Assembly (NCBI RefSeq): GCF_003063415.1
Contig: NZ_NESK01000028.1
Coordinates: 1-53,218, forward strand
From: Limnohabitans sp. 2KL-17
GTDB taxonomy: Bacteria; Pseudomonadota; Gammaproteobacteria; Burkholderiales; Burkholderiaceae_C
Length of the DNA stretch: 53,218 nucleotides
Direction of reading: 5' to 3'
Part shown: one piece after another, positions 16,031 to 25,626 of the stretch
How positions within the stretch are numbered: the stretch's first letter is position 1
How the letters are laid out: each line of letters begins with the position of its first letter
The notes under the pieces: generated by a model
The model's database searches: none
The model's input: only the letters and a program-made list of their open reading frames with translations
Told to the model about the DNA's origin: nothing
Position numbers and translations under genes: made by a program

Positions 16031-16561
16031 ATGCACTTCCTTCATGTTTTACGTTTTTCCCTGGCCGCGGCCTTGACTTTGTTTGTCAACTTGGCGAATG
16101 CAGATGCGGCAAGTCGCTATTGCCCCGACTTTTTGGCGGTCAAAGGTGCTGCGGAACCCACACACCGCGGCGAGTTCACTTTTTCCCCTTTCACCCACCA
16201 CTGGAGTCAAAACCCCGAGCACAAAAAAGTGGTCATGGTGGCCTTTGACGAACAGTTGCCGGGAGACCGTTTGTGTGGCGTCAGCTTTTTCACCAACTCA
16301 TTCGGCCAGCCTTCGGTTTATGTTTACGCAGGCCAGCAGTTCAACGCGCTTTTGGGCGTGCCTAAGCTGTATGCCAAAGTCACAGGCGGCCTGATGTATG
16401 GCTACGTTGCCCCCTATGAAAACAAAGTCCCTCTCAATTACAACGGTTTTTCACCGGCCATTATTCCTTCCCTCGGCTACAGATTGAGCCAACACGACTC
16501 GGTTCAACTCCAATTCCTGGGCAATGCTGCCTTGATGTTCTCCTACGGGCGTCAGTTTTAA
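16031..16561 (+). CDS. Small secreted, probably outer-membrane beta-barrel protein
   Basis: 176 residues. A signal peptide is evident (FSLAAALTLFVNLANADA). The mature part alternates short aromatic and glycine-rich strands (YVYAGQ, GGLMYGYVAPYENK, ALMFSYGRQF) and ends in phenylalanine, the usual last residue of outer-membrane barrels. The size and the phrases FTFSPFTHHWSQNPEHK and YNGFSPAIIPSLGYRLS recall a family common in Burkholderiales that is sometimes compared with the lipid A palmitoyltransferase PagP. I do not recognise it securely. A TTG start at 16022 is possible but adds nothing. Confidence 0.6.
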   Translation: MHFLHVLRFSLAAALTLFVNLANADAASRYCPDFLAVKGAAEPTHRGEFTFSPFTHHWSQNPEHKKVVMVAFDEQLPGDRLCGVSFFTNSFGQPSVYVYAGQQFNALLGVPKLYAKVTGGLMYGYVAPYENKVPLNYNGFSPAIIPSLGYRLSQHDSVQLQFLGNAALMFSYGRQF

Positions 16562-16631
16562 AACGCAGTCACCACGGCCCCCTGCCAACTCATGAGAAAA
16601 TGCCCGATTTACCGAATCGGACACATACCCC

Positions 16632-17736
16632 ATGGACGCAGAACACATCAACCAAATCGGCGCAACCCTCACTGACCTGACGGCGCGGACCCAAGCATTA
16701 CGGGGGTATCTTTGACTACGATGCCAAATCTGAACGGCTGAGAACCGTCAACGCATCGCTCGAAGATCCATCGGTCTGGAACGACCCCAAGAAAGCCCAG
16801 GAACTGGGCAAAGAGAAAAAAACCCTCGACAGTGTGGTGATCACCATCACCAACTTGACCAGCGAGCTGGCAGACAACCTTGAACTCTTCGAGATGAGCA
16901 AGGAAGACGGCGACGACGATGGCCTGTTGACCATCGAGGCAGAAGCCGCCAAGCTGTCCAAACTGGTCGAGGACCTCGAATTCCGACGCATGTTCCGCCA
17001 TGAGGCCGATCCACTGAACTGTTTTGTAGACATCCAGGCGGGCGCTGGCGGCACCGAAGCTTGCGACTGGGCCAGCATGCTGCTGCGCCAGTACCTCAAA
17101 TACGCCGAGCGCAAGGGCTTCAAGGCCACCGTGGAAGAAGAAACGCCAGGCGATACCGCGGGCATCAAGGGGGCCACCATCAAGATCGAAGGCGATTACG
17201 CTTTTGGTTTGCTGCGCACCGAAACCGGCGTTCATCGCCTGGTGCGCAAAAGCCCGTTTGATTCATCGGGCGGACGCCACACATCATTCGCCTCTTTGTT
17301 TGTCTACCCGGAGATTGACGACTCAATCCAGATCGACATCAATCCCTCTGACGTGCGGACCGATACCTTCCGCGCCAGTGGTGCGGGTGGTCAGCACATC
17401 AACAAAACCGACTCGGCCGTGCGGCTGACACACATCCCCACGGGCATCGTGGTGCAGTGCCAGGATGGACGAAGCCAGCACAGCAACCGCGACGTGGCCT
17501 GGCAACGGCTACGCTCTCGTTTGTACGACTTTGAAATGCGCAAACGCATGGAAGAGCAGCAAAAGCTGGAAGACACCAAGACCGATGTGGGCTGGGGTCA
17601 CCAGATACGAAGCTACGTGCTGGACAACAGCCGCATCAAGGATTTGCGCACCAATGTCGAGATTTCGGCCACCCAAAAAGTGCTCGATGGCGACCTCGAT
17701 GCGTTCATCGAAGCCTCACTGAAACAAGGCCTCTGA
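16632..17736 (+). CDS. prfB: Peptide chain release factor 2 (programmed +1 frameshift)
   Basis: RF2 ends translation at UAA and UGA. The reading frame begins at ATG 16632, runs 27 codons to an in-frame TGA at 16713, and continues in the +1 frame from 16714 to 17736, giving about 367 residues, close to E. coli's 365. The tripeptide SPF that reads stop codons is in [10 protein letters not shown], and the GGQ that triggers peptide release is in GAGGQHINK. Annotators that miss the frameshift start the protein too late. pepN follows 33 bases on. Confidence 0.95.
16701..16716 (+). promoter_or_regulatory. prfB autoregulatory frameshift signal
   Basis: CGGGGGTATCTTTGAC: a Shine-Dalgarno-like GGGGG, three bases, then the slippery CTT followed by TGA and C. 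This is nearly identical to the E. coli site. When RF2 is scarce the ribosome pauses at the poorly read UGA-C, slips one base on CUU, and makes more RF2. Confidence 0.95.
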
Positions 17737-17769
17737 CCCGGTCAGACCTCAACCAAAACGGAGTTAGTG

Positions 17770-20481
17770 ATGCGTGAAGGACAACCCACCGCGATTAACC
17801 GGGCGGCCTATGCCGCCCCGGCCTTCTGGATCGACACGGTCGATCTGACGTTCGACCTCGACCCGACCAAGACCCGCGTCTTGAACAAGATGCGCCTGCG
17901 GCGCAACACCGATATGCCAGCGCAGCCCCTGCGTCTGGACGGTGAAGACCTCAACCTGGCGCGCGTGCTGGTCAATGGCGCAGGCACTTCCTTCAAGATG
18001 GACGGCAACCAACTGGTGCTGGAAAACCTGCCCGAAGGTGCCGATGCCTTTGATCTGGAAATCTTCATCACCTGCAACCCCGAGAAGAACACCCAGTTAA
18101 TGGGCCTGTACGTCAGCAACGACTCGTTCTTTACCCAGTGCGAGGCCGAGGGGTTTCGCCGCATCACCTACTTCCTGGACCGGCCTGATGTGATGGCCAG
18201 CTATGCCGTCACGCTGCGGGCCGACAAGTCCAAGTACCCGGTGCTGCTGTCCAACGGTAACCTGGTCGAGCAGGGCACACTGGAAGATGGCCGCCACTTT
18301 GCCAAATGGGTCGACCCGCACAAAAAGCCCTGCTACTTGTTTGCATTGGTCGCGGGTCAACTGGTCGCGCGCGAACAACGCATCCTGAGCCGCTCCGGCA
18401 AAGAACACTTGCTGCAAGTGTTCGTGCGCCCCGGTGACCTGGACAAAACCGAACACGCCATGAACTCGCTGATGGCCAGCGTGGCGTGGGACGAAGCCCG
18501 TTTTGGTTTGCCACTCGATCTTGAACGTTTCATGATCGTCGCCACCAGCGACTTCAACATGGGCGCGATGGAGAACAAAGGCCTGAACATCTTCAACACC
18601 AAATACGTGTTGGCGAACCCGGCCACAGCCACCGACATGGATTTCGGGAACATTGAAAGCGTGGTGGGTCACGAGTATTTCCACAACTGGACCGGCAACC
18701 GCATCACCTGCCGCGACTGGTTCCAGCTCTCCCTCAAAGAGGGTCTCACGGTCTTTCGCGACCAGGAATTCAGCCAAGACATGGCAGGCGACGTCAGCGC
18801 TCGCGCCGTCAAGCGCATCGAAGATGTGCGCGTGCTGCGCACCGTGCAGTTCGCGGAAGACGCCGGCCCCATGGCCCACCCGGTGCGGCCTGACAGTTAT
18901 GTCGAGATCAACAATTTTTACACCGTCACCATTTACGAGAAGGGTTCTGAAGTTGTTCGCATGATGCAGACCCTGGTGGCCACGCCCAGCGACAACCAAG
19001 GCCGCGAAGGCTTTGCCAAGGGCATGAAGCTGTACTTTGAACGCCATGATGGCCAAGCCGTGACCTGCGATGACTTTGCACAAGCCATTGCAGATGCCAA
19101 CCCCGACTCGGCCCTGGCGCGCAACCTGGTCGAGTTCAAGCACTGGTACAGCCAGGCGGGCACCCCCCGCCTGCAAGCGGCCGGCGACTACAACGCCCCT
19201 GAGAAAACCTACACACTCACGCTCAGCCAAAGCTGCCCCGCCACGCCCGACCAGGAACGCAAAGCACCCTTCGTGATTCCCGTCACACTGGGCTTGCTCA
19301 GCCGCGAAGGCCAGGCGCTGCCGCTGCAACTGGCAGGTTCGGCAAGCAGCAACTTGCAGCAGACGCTGGTCCTGAAGGACAACAGCGCCAGCTACACCTT
19401 TGTCAACATTGACAGCGAACCCGTGCCCTCGCTCCTACGGGGTTTCAGTGCCCCTGTGGTGCTGGAAGACGGCTTGTCTGCCATCGACCTGCTGATCTTG
19501 CTGGCCCACGACAGTGACCCGTTCAACCAATGGGAAGCCGGTCAGCGCCTGATGCTGCAAAGCGCTCTTGACGCGATCCAACAAAACAAGGACCTGACGG
19601 GCATTCCGGTGCTGTCTGATGCGCTGGTGAGTGCCTTGCGCAATGTGTTGCGCCACCCCGAATTGGATGCGGCCTTCAAGGACCTGGCCCTCACGCTGCC
19701 GTCTGAAAACTATATCGCCGACCAACTGGATGTGGTCGACCCGCAACGCGTTCACGCCTTGCGCGAAAACATGCGCCTGCAACTGGCCAACGCCTTGCAA
19801 GCCGACTGGCAATGGGCTTGGGACACCCACAAAAACAACGGCGCCTACACACCCGATGCCAAGTCGAGTGGACGCCGCGCTCTGGCCGGTCTGGCCATGA
19901 GCATGTTGTGCGTTGCCGCGGTTCACAGCGGCGACTCCGTCACGCCGGGCCGTGTTTACCAGCAGTTCAAAGACGCCAGCAACATGACCGATCGCTTCAA
20001 TGCCTTGTCGGCGCTGGTGGTCAGTGGCCATGCCTTGGCACAAGACGCACTGCCCCTCTTTCACAAACTCTTCCAGCACGAAGCCCTGGTGATCGACAAA
20101 TGGTTTGCACTGCAAGCAGGCGCGCCTGACCGCACTGGCGATGTGTTGCCCCGTGTGCGCCAGCTCATGCAACATGCCGACTTCAGTTTGCGCAACCCCA
20201 ACCGTGCCCGCAGCCTGATCTTCAGCTACTGCAGCGCCAACCCGGCAGGTTTTCACCGCGCCGATGCAGCAGGCTATGTGTACTGGAGCGAGCAGGTTCT
20301 GGCGCTTGATGCCATCAACCCGCAAGTGGCTGCACGCCTGGCGCGCGCCATGGACCGCTGGAGCCGCTTGGCCGAGCCCTACCGCAGTGCCGCCCACGTC
20401 GCGATCGAACGCGTGGCCGCCAAAGCCGATCTCAGCAACGATGTTCGCGAAGTCATTGGCCGCGCCCTGAGCGTGGCCTGA
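17770..20481 (+). CDS. pepN: Aminopeptidase N (M1 family)
   Basis: 903-residue cytosolic zinc aminopeptidase that removes N-terminal residues from peptides. The exopeptidase motif is GAMENKG; zinc is held by [17 protein letters not shown], an HExxH-x18-E site ending in [12 protein letters not shown]. Length matches E. coli PepN (870) with its four domains. The ATG at 17770 has GGAG seven bases upstream; a GTG directly before it is in frame. It sits between prfB and fbp with short gaps, likely one transcript. Confidence 0.95.
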   Translation: MREGQPTAINRAAYAAPAFWIDTVDLTFDLDPTKTRVLNKMRLRRNTDMPAQPLRLDGEDLNLARVLVNGAGTSFKMDGNQLVLENLPEGADAFDLEIFITCNPEKNTQLMGLYVSNDSFFTQCEAEGFRRITYFLDRPDVMASYAVTLRADKSKYPVLLSNGNLVEQGTLEDGRHFAKWVDPHKKPCYLFALVAGQLVAREQRILSRSGKEHLLQVFVRPGDLDKTEHAMNSLMASVAWDEARFGLPLDLERFMIVATSDFNMGAMENKGLNIFNTKYVLANPATATDMDFGNIESVVGHEYFHNWTGNRITCRDWFQLSLKEGLTVFRDQEFSQDMAGDVSARAVKRIEDVRVLRTVQFAEDAGPMAHPVRPDSYVEINNFYTVTIYEKGSEVVRMMQTLVATPSDNQGREGFAKGMKLYFERHDGQAVTCDDFAQAIADANPDSALARNLVEFKHWYSQAGTPRLQAAGDYNAPEKTYTLTLSQSCPATPDQERKAPFVIPVTLGLLSREGQALPLQLAGSASSNLQQTLVLKDNSASYTFVNIDSEPVPSLLRGFSAPVVLEDGLSAIDLLILLAHDSDPFNQWEAGQRLMLQSALDAIQQNKDLTGIPVLSDALVSALRNVLRHPELDAAFKDLALTLPSENYIADQLDVVDPQRVHALRENMRLQLANALQADWQWAWDTHKNNGAYTPDAKSSGRRALAGLAMSMLCVAAVHSGDSVTPGRVYQQFKDASNMTDRFNALSALVVSGHALAQDALPLFHKLFQHEALVIDKWFALQAGAPDRTGDVLPRVRQLMQHADFSLRNPNRARSLIFSYCSANPAGFHRADAAGYVYWSEQVLALDAINPQVAARLARAMDRWSRLAEPYRSAAHVAIERVAAKADLSNDVREVIGRALSVA

Positions 20482-20509
20482 TCACGCCGCCATAACGCAA
20501 GGAATCTCC

Positions 20510-21532
20510 ATGAGCAGCAAAATTTCCCTTTCCCGCTATCTGGTAGAGCAACAGCGCGACAAAGGCCATATCCCGGCCGAGTTGCGCTTGCTGCTCGAGG
20601 TGGTGGCCCGTGCCTGCAAAAGCATCAGCCACGCCGTCAACAAAGGGGCTCTGGGCGGCGTGCTGGGCAGTGCCGAAAGCGAGAATGTGCAAGGCGAAGT
20701 CCAAAAAAAGCTGGACATCATCGCCAATGAAGTGCTGATTGAGGCCAACGAATGGGGTGGCCACTTGGCCGCCATGGCGTCTGAAGAGATGGACAGCATT
20801 TACCTGGTGCCCAATCGTTATCCACAAGGCGAATACCTGCTGCTGTTTGACCCTTTGGATGGCTCGTCCAATATCGACGTCAACGTCAGCATTGGCACCA
20901 TCTTCAGCGTCCTGAAAAAGCCCGAGGAAAGTCAGGGTGTCACCGAGAAAGACTTCTTGCAAGCTGGCAAAAACCAGGTGGCAGCAGGTTACTGCGTGTA
21001 TGGCCCGCAAACCACACTGGTGCTCACCGTGGGCGACGGCGTGGCCATGTTCACACTCGACCGAGAGCAAGGCTCTTTTGTACTCACGCAAGAGAATGTG
21101 CGGGTGCCCGCTGACACCCAAGAGTTCGCCATCAACATGAGCAACATGCGCCACTGGGATGAGCCCGTACGCCAATACATTGACGAATGCCTTCAGGGCA
21201 AGGATGGTTCACGCGGCAAGGACTTCAACATGCGCTGGATTGCCAGCATGGTGGCGGATGTGCACCGAATCCTGACCCGTGGCGGCGTGTTCATGTACCC
21301 CTGGGACAAGCGTGAACCGCACAAACCCGGCAAGTTGCGCTTGCTCTACGAAGCCAACCCCATGAGTTGGCTGATCGAGCAAGCTGGTGGTGCGGCCACC
21401 AACGGCAAAGATCGCATTCTGGATCTTCAGCCAAACCAGTTGCATGAGCGCGTGAGCGTGGTGCTGGGCTCCAAAAACGAAGTCGAACGCGTGACGGCCT
21501 ACCACGCAAACGGATCGTCATCGAAAAGTTAA
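20510..21532 (+). CDS. fbp: Fructose-1,6-bisphosphatase, class 1
   Basis: 340 residues; hydrolyses fructose-1,6-bisphosphate to fructose-6-phosphate in gluconeogenesis (and in the Calvin cycle where present). The metal-site motif [11 protein letters not shown] is intact, as is the C-terminal active-site stretch [20 protein letters not shown]. Length is normal. It follows pepN after 28 bases; no Calvin-cycle genes are near, so a gluconeogenic role is likelier. Confidence 0.95.
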   Translation: MSSKISLSRYLVEQQRDKGHIPAELRLLLEVVARACKSISHAVNKGALGGVLGSAESENVQGEVQKKLDIIANEVLIEANEWGGHLAAMASEEMDSIYLVPNRYPQGEYLLLFDPLDGSSNIDVNVSIGTIFSVLKKPEESQGVTEKDFLQAGKNQVAAGYCVYGPQTTLVLTVGDGVAMFTLDREQGSFVLTQENVRVPADTQEFAINMSNMRHWDEPVRQYIDECLQGKDGSRGKDFNMRWIASMVADVHRILTRGGVFMYPWDKREPHKPGKLRLLYEANPMSWLIEQAGGAATNGKDRILDLQPNQLHERVSVVLGSKNEVERVTAYHANGSSSKS

Positions 21533-21548
21533 CGGAAACCACTTAAAC

Positions 21549-21586
21549 GGTTGAGCTGCCCATAAGTTGTGACATGGGCAGCAACC
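21549..21586. terminator. Hairpin between convergent fbp and NYN genes
   Basis: GCTGCCCAT (from 21555) pairs perfectly with ATGGGCAGC across a 10-base loop, and GGTT/AACC extend the stem with a two-base bulge. There is no T-run on either side, so if it stops transcription it is a weak or factor-assisted bidirectional end. Placement between two converging stops supports that role. Confidence 0.4.
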
Positions 21587-21590
21587 GCAC

Positions 21591-22487
21591 TCATTGTTCT
21601 TGTGGCAAGTCTTCACTTTGGGTTGTCGCTGCAGTGTCGACCGGAGTTTGCGCAACCACCGCGCGCAAAGTCTCACGCAGCATTTTCTTCTCGGGCAAAC
21701 TCAGGGCACGCGCCAAGCGCTGGCGCATGCGCAGCAGCAACTGACGGTCCACTTCTTGTGGAATGCCACGGCTAACCTGCAACGCATCCCTCAAATCCTC
21801 GCGCAAGTCTTCTGGCTCATCCGCCCACCACGCCGTGATCACCTCGAGCATGGATTGACGCAACTCTTCCACGTCTTCCACGGCGAGGCCCATGCCACTG
21901 GTCAACTTGCCCTGCAGCATGTCGGCAAGGGCCTGCGAATTGACCACCACCCGGCGGTCGGCCTGCGAAAGCAATCGCGCCCAGCCTGGATCGGTACGGA
22001 CCATTTGAGTCATGTTGCGGGCAGACTCATCGGCCAGCAGATGAACACTCAAGCCACTCAACTGGGCTTCGTCGATGGTGGCCAAAAAGCGCTCATCGTC
22101 GCTGGCCACCAGCACATGGTCGCAGGCATGGTGATCGGCCAGCTGCTTGAGGTCATGACCCAATGAACGCAACAAGGACGAGCCGCCATCGGCATCGTGC
22201 GTTTGAACCAGACGCACAATTTGGTCATCAATGATCAAGCCGTCCGACCGGTCGCTGTACCAGTAAATGCGGCGCAAGTCGACATCGAGCCCCGCCTGCG
22301 AAAGGGCTTGCGACAGCAAACCCAGCAAGCCTTGCCGGTTCACCGACTCGCCCGTGGCACCTACGGCCCCTTGCTGCGCCATCCAGATCAGGAATCGGCC
22401 ATCGATGAGCGCCATGCAGGTACCAGAGCGGGGGTCGCCAAAACGGTGGTCGGATGGGGAGCCTTGAGAAAAATAATCACGCTTCAT
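21591..22487 (-). CDS. NYN-domain (PIN-like) putative ribonuclease
   Basis: 298 residues. The N-terminal two thirds carry NYN/LabA-DUF88 features: an early strand with aspartate (ALIDGRFLIW), IYWYSDRSDG, a long helix, CDHVLVASDDERF with the acidic pair of the PIN-like active site, and LSGLSVHLLA. The C-terminal third is helical and charged (EELRQSMLEVITAWWADEPEDLREDL) with no recognised motif; it might bind RNA or a partner. Such proteins are predicted metal-dependent RNases, often of unknown target. It stands alone between fbp and a Nudix gene. Confidence 0.65.
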   Translation of the reverse strand: MKRDYFSQGSPSDHRFGDPRSGTCMALIDGRFLIWMAQQGAVGATGESVNRQGLLGLLSQALSQAGLDVDLRRIYWYSDRSDGLIIDDQIVRLVQTHDADGGSSLLRSLGHDLKQLADHHACDHVLVASDDERFLATIDEAQLSGLSVHLLADESARNMTQMVRTDPGWARLLSQADRRVVVNSQALADMLQGKLTSGMGLAVEDVEELRQSMLEVITAWWADEPEDLREDLRDALQVSRGIPQEVDRQLLLRMRQRLARALSLPEKKMLRETLRAVVAQTPVDTAATTQSEDLPQEQ

Positions 22488-22597
22488 GGTTTCAACCTAA
22501 ATAAATAAGAATTAGCGCTGCTAAAAAGTACAGCTTCGGTCATTCTAAAGCTGCCTGACTGACTGCCAGGTCCGTCTGTCGGGTATAAATACCGACT

Positions 22598-23323
22598 GTG
22601 TCCAAACCTTTGTCTTTTGATCCTCGCAATGTTCCTATTTGGCGCATCGATCATGATTTGCCTGCTGTTCCGTCTGCACATTTGTTGCCTGACGCACTGA
22701 AAGCCCGCTTTGAACAACCCCCTTCCTGGCAAACAGCAGTCGAGCGGGAGACCTCCTATTCCAGCAGGTCGCCTGCACACGCGGCGGTTTTGGTGCCTAT
22801 CGTGATGCGTGGGGCGAACTTTTCAGAGTGCACAGTTTTACTGACTCAACGGGCAGACCACATGTCAACTCACTCCGGTCAGATTGCTTTTCCAGGAGGC
22901 AAGGTAGACCCGCAAGACGCCGACCGACCTGCCACCGCACTTCGCGAGACCCAAGAAGAAGTGGGCCTGCACCCCAGACATGTTCAGGTCATTGGCGAAT
23001 TGCCTGTTTACGTGACCGGGTCCGCTTTTTGGGTGACGCCGGTCATTGCACTGGTATCGCCCGACTTTGATCTGACCCTTAATGCGGATGAGGTGCAGGA
23101 CGTTTTCGAGGTGCCTTTGAATTTCTTGATGAATCCTGCGCACCACCGACGCCACGCTTTTGAGTGGCAAGGGGCCCAACGGCAATGGTTTTCAATGCCC
23201 TACCAGGAGCGACAGATTGCGGCTGATGGTCAAGATGTCCTGGTGGAGCGTTTCATTTGGGGCGCAACTGCCGCTATGCTTCGAAACTTCTACCATTTTT
23301 TAGTGGTCAACCCGCAGCCATGA
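22598..23323 (+). CDS. CoA pyrophosphatase, Nudix family (NudL-like)
   Basis: 241 residues. The family's CoA motif, LLTQRADHMSTHSGQIAFPG, leads straight into the Nudix box GGKVDPQDADRPATALRETQ plus EEVG, with catalytic E118, E120 and E121. These enzymes cleave CoA or its derivatives to phosphopantetheine and 3',5'-ADP. The start is GTG at 22598; an upstream ATG in frame is lacking. The CobD-like membrane gene follows seven bases after, so the two are cotranscribed. Confidence 0.85.
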   Translation: MSKPLSFDPRNVPIWRIDHDLPAVPSAHLLPDALKARFEQPPSWQTAVERETSYSSRSPAHAAVLVPIVMRGANFSECTVLLTQRADHMSTHSGQIAFPGGKVDPQDADRPATALRETQEEVGLHPRHVQVIGELPVYVTGSAFWVTPVIALVSPDFDLTLNADEVQDVFEVPLNFLMNPAHHRRHAFEWQGAQRQWFSMPYQERQIAADGQDVLVERFIWGATAAMLRNFYHFLVVNPQP

Positions 23324-23330
23324 GAACACC

Positions 23331-24305
23331 ATGAGTTTTTTTGCAATCCTGTTGGCTTTGGTCCTTGAGCAGGCTCGCCCGCTCAACCCCGTCAATGCGA
23401 TTTATACCCGGGTCGAGCGCTGGGTCAGTTGGGTTTCCCGCACTTTTGATGCAGGTGTGCGGCACCAGGCCTGGGTCACCTGGGGTATCACGGTATTGGG
23501 TCCGGCCATCCTTGCGATGCTCGTCCACTGGGGGCTCGAGTTTGGTTTGGGCTGGCTATTTGCTGTCATCTGGAACGTGGCACTGCTTTATGTGACCTTG
23601 GGATTCCGGCAATTCAGCCACCACTTCACCGCCATCCGCGAAGCCCTGGAAGAAGGCAATGAAACCAAGGCCAGGGAACTGCTTGCCCAGTGGCAACAAG
23701 TGCAGGTCGGTCAGATACCACGCAGTGAAATCGTTCGGCATGTGATCGAGTACTCCATGATCGCAGCACACAGGCATGTTTTTGGCGTGTTTTTTTGGTA
23801 TGCAGCCCTGTCCATCATCGGCCTGGGCCCGGTCGGTGCGGTGGTTTACCGCCTCACTGAATTGGCCCAACGCCGCTGGCAAGAGCCGACTTCAGACGGC
23901 TCTGTAACGAGTGAAGCCTTGCGCTCAGTGGCCACAAGGGCCTGGGTGGCCATGGATTGGCTGCCTTCACGCATGACCGCTTTGGGGTTCGCCATTGTGG
24001 GCAGCTTTGAAGACGCCATGGATGGCTGGCGCAACCATGCTCAAAATTTTCCCGATGACAACGATGGGGTGATCCTGGCCGCCACGGCGGGCGCCATCAA
24101 CATACGCTTGGGTGGCGCCCCGCTGAAAGCGCCCGGCCAAGACGGAGAAGACGACGAAGCAAACGACACAATGGGCGGGAGCAGCACGCCAGGCCGTGTT
24201 CCCGAGGTGGCTCACTTTGCCCAAGTGGTCGGCTTGGTCTGGCGAACCGTGATCATGTGGTTGGTGCTGGTCGCTTTGCTCACCATGGCCAATCTGGTGG
24301 GCTGA
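23331..24305 (+). CDS. CobD/CbiB-AmpE-like integral membrane protein
   Basis: 324 residues with about five hydrophobic segments: MSFFAILLALVLEQ at the start, then near 50-70, 72-90, about 150-170, and a C-terminal WRTVIMWLVLVALLTMANLV. The opening LEQARPLNP and HHFTAIREALEEGN resemble CobD/CbiB and AmpE proteins. No other cobalamin gene or ampD is next to it, so neither adenosylcobinamide synthesis nor AmpE-type signalling can be assigned. An acidic stretch (GQDGEDDEAND, near 270) is a likely flexible loop. Confidence 0.65.
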   Translation: MSFFAILLALVLEQARPLNPVNAIYTRVERWVSWVSRTFDAGVRHQAWVTWGITVLGPAILAMLVHWGLEFGLGWLFAVIWNVALLYVTLGFRQFSHHFTAIREALEEGNETKARELLAQWQQVQVGQIPRSEIVRHVIEYSMIAAHRHVFGVFFWYAALSIIGLGPVGAVVYRLTELAQRRWQEPTSDGSVTSEALRSVATRAWVAMDWLPSRMTALGFAIVGSFEDAMDGWRNHAQNFPDDNDGVILAATAGAINIRLGGAPLKAPGQDGEDDEANDTMGGSSTPGRVPEVAHFAQVVGLVWRTVIMWLVLVALLTMANLVG

Positions 24306-24327
24306 AACAACCCGCATCAACCCTGCC

Positions 24328-25308
24328 CTACCAGCGCTGCTGACTCAACTCTTCAAAAAGTTGCGCGTAAATGCGGTGGCGCCGGATGCTGATGGTGCCT
24401 TCGTGCTTTTCATTTTCCACCTGAGCCAGTACGGCGCAGCCAGGCTCGTGCAAATGCGTGCAGTTGTAGAACTTGCAGCCCCCCACATGGGCGCGCAAAT
24501 CGGGCATGCAATCGGCCAGACGGGTTGGCTCGATATGGTGCAGGCCAAACTCCTGGAATCCAGGTGAATCGATCAGCGCTCCTCTGCCCGAACCGGTCTC
24601 ATTCAAGGCGTCAAGCGCAGGCACCCAATACCAGCGCGTGCTGGTCGTCGTGTGTTTGCCTGAGTTGAGTGCGAGTGAAATCTCCCCCGTCTCCACCTGT
24701 GCATCGGGTACCAATCGGTTGATCAGCGTACTTTTGCCGCTGCCCGATGGGCCCAGCACCAGAGTCGTCAGGCCTTGCAATTGCGCACACAAGGCTGCCA
24801 CGCCATCATCGGCCACGGGGCTGCGCGGACTCAGGCTGATGGGCATCACGCTGTACCCCATGGCCCGGTAGGGCGACAAACGCTCCCAGGCTTGGGCAAA
24901 AGCTTGCGTCAGGTCGCTTTTGTTGAGCGCAATGACCGGGTTGATGCGTTCGGCTTCAGCCGCCACCAATGCACGCGACAACTGGCTTTCCGAATATTCA
25001 GGGTCTGCCGCAATCAGGATCAGCACGCGGTCCAGATTCGCCGCGAAGGATTTGGTGCGAATTTCGTCTTGGCGGTAAAACAGGTTGCGGCGGTCCTGCA
25101 GCTTTTCGATGCTGCCTTCATCACCGGCAATTTGCCAGAGCACCTGGTCACCCACCACGACCTGATTTTTCTTGCCCCGGGGGTGGCATATCAGCCGCCG
25201 TCCTTCTGGCGTCTCCACCAGGCAGTGGCGACCGTACGTGGCCACCACCAGACCGGGCGCCAAATCGACAGCCAGTGGGGCGGGTGGGCGTTGTTTGGGT
25301 TTACTCAT
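24328..25308 (-). CDS. rsgA: Ribosome small-subunit-dependent GTPase RsgA
   Basis: 326 residues; a circularly permuted GTPase that checks maturation of the 30S subunit. An N-terminal OB domain (GLVVATYGRHCLVET) precedes the permuted motifs G4 (NKSD), G1 (GPSGSGKST) and G3 (DSPGFQEFG). The C-terminal zinc site follows as C-x4-C-x-H-x5-C (CKFYNCTHLHEPGC). Third gene of a unit with the M48 protease and the pterin dehydratase; the gap to the latter is six bases. Confidence 0.94.
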   Translation of the reverse strand: MSKPKQRPPAPLAVDLAPGLVVATYGRHCLVETPEGRRLICHPRGKKNQVVVGDQVLWQIAGDEGSIEKLQDRRNLFYRQDEIRTKSFAANLDRVLILIAADPEYSESQLSRALVAAEAERINPVIALNKSDLTQAFAQAWERLSPYRAMGYSVMPISLSPRSPVADDGVAALCAQLQGLTTLVLGPSGSGKSTLINRLVPDAQVETGEISLALNSGKHTTTSTRWYWVPALDALNETGSGRGALIDSPGFQEFGLHHIEPTRLADCMPDLRAHVGGCKFYNCTHLHEPGCAVLAQVENEKHEGTISIRRHRIYAQLFEELSQQRW

Positions 25309-25314
25309 GAGGGC

Positions 25315-25626
25315 TCATACGGGCAACAAGGCATCGGTTTGTTTGGCCGCATCAAAGTCGAGATGGCTCAGGCCTTTCACATCGTGCGTTTGCCAACGCA
25401 CGACACAACGGCGGTAGTTCAAAACAAGTTCTGGATGGTGGTTGATTTTTTCAGACAACCAGCCGACGCTGTTGACGAACAGGAGCGCATGGGTGTGCTT
25501 GTCAAATTCAAAAGTTTTTTCAATGGTGATGTCTTCACCATCGCCCGACAAGGCCCAGCCGGGGATCTGGCTCAGGGCCATGACCACTTCGGTGCGTTTC
25601 AAAGCGCGAATGTCGGGCCGGGTCAT
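25315..25626 (-). CDS. 4a-hydroxytetrahydrobiopterin (pterin-4a-carbinolamine) dehydratase
   Basis: 103 residues. KINHHPEL and VRWQTHDVKGLSHLD hold the conserved histidines of the dehydratase that recycles the pterin cofactor of aromatic amino acid hydroxylases. No phenylalanine hydroxylase is in the window. It overlaps the protease gene by four bases (ATGA). Proteins like this can also serve in molybdopterin-related or other pterin steps, so the role is probable but not certain. Confidence 0.85.
   Translation of the reverse strand: MTRPDIRALKRTEVVMALSQIPGWALSGDGEDITIEKTFEFDKHTHALLFVNSVGWLSEKINHHPELVLNYRRCVVRWQTHDVKGLSHLDFDAAKQTDALLPV

Noticed and set aside
18097..19329. 410-codon minus-strand ORF opposite pepN
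   Set aside because: Exact antisense of an M1 aminopeptidase coding region with all its motifs; His/Gly-rich composition typical of shadow frames in GC-rich DNA.
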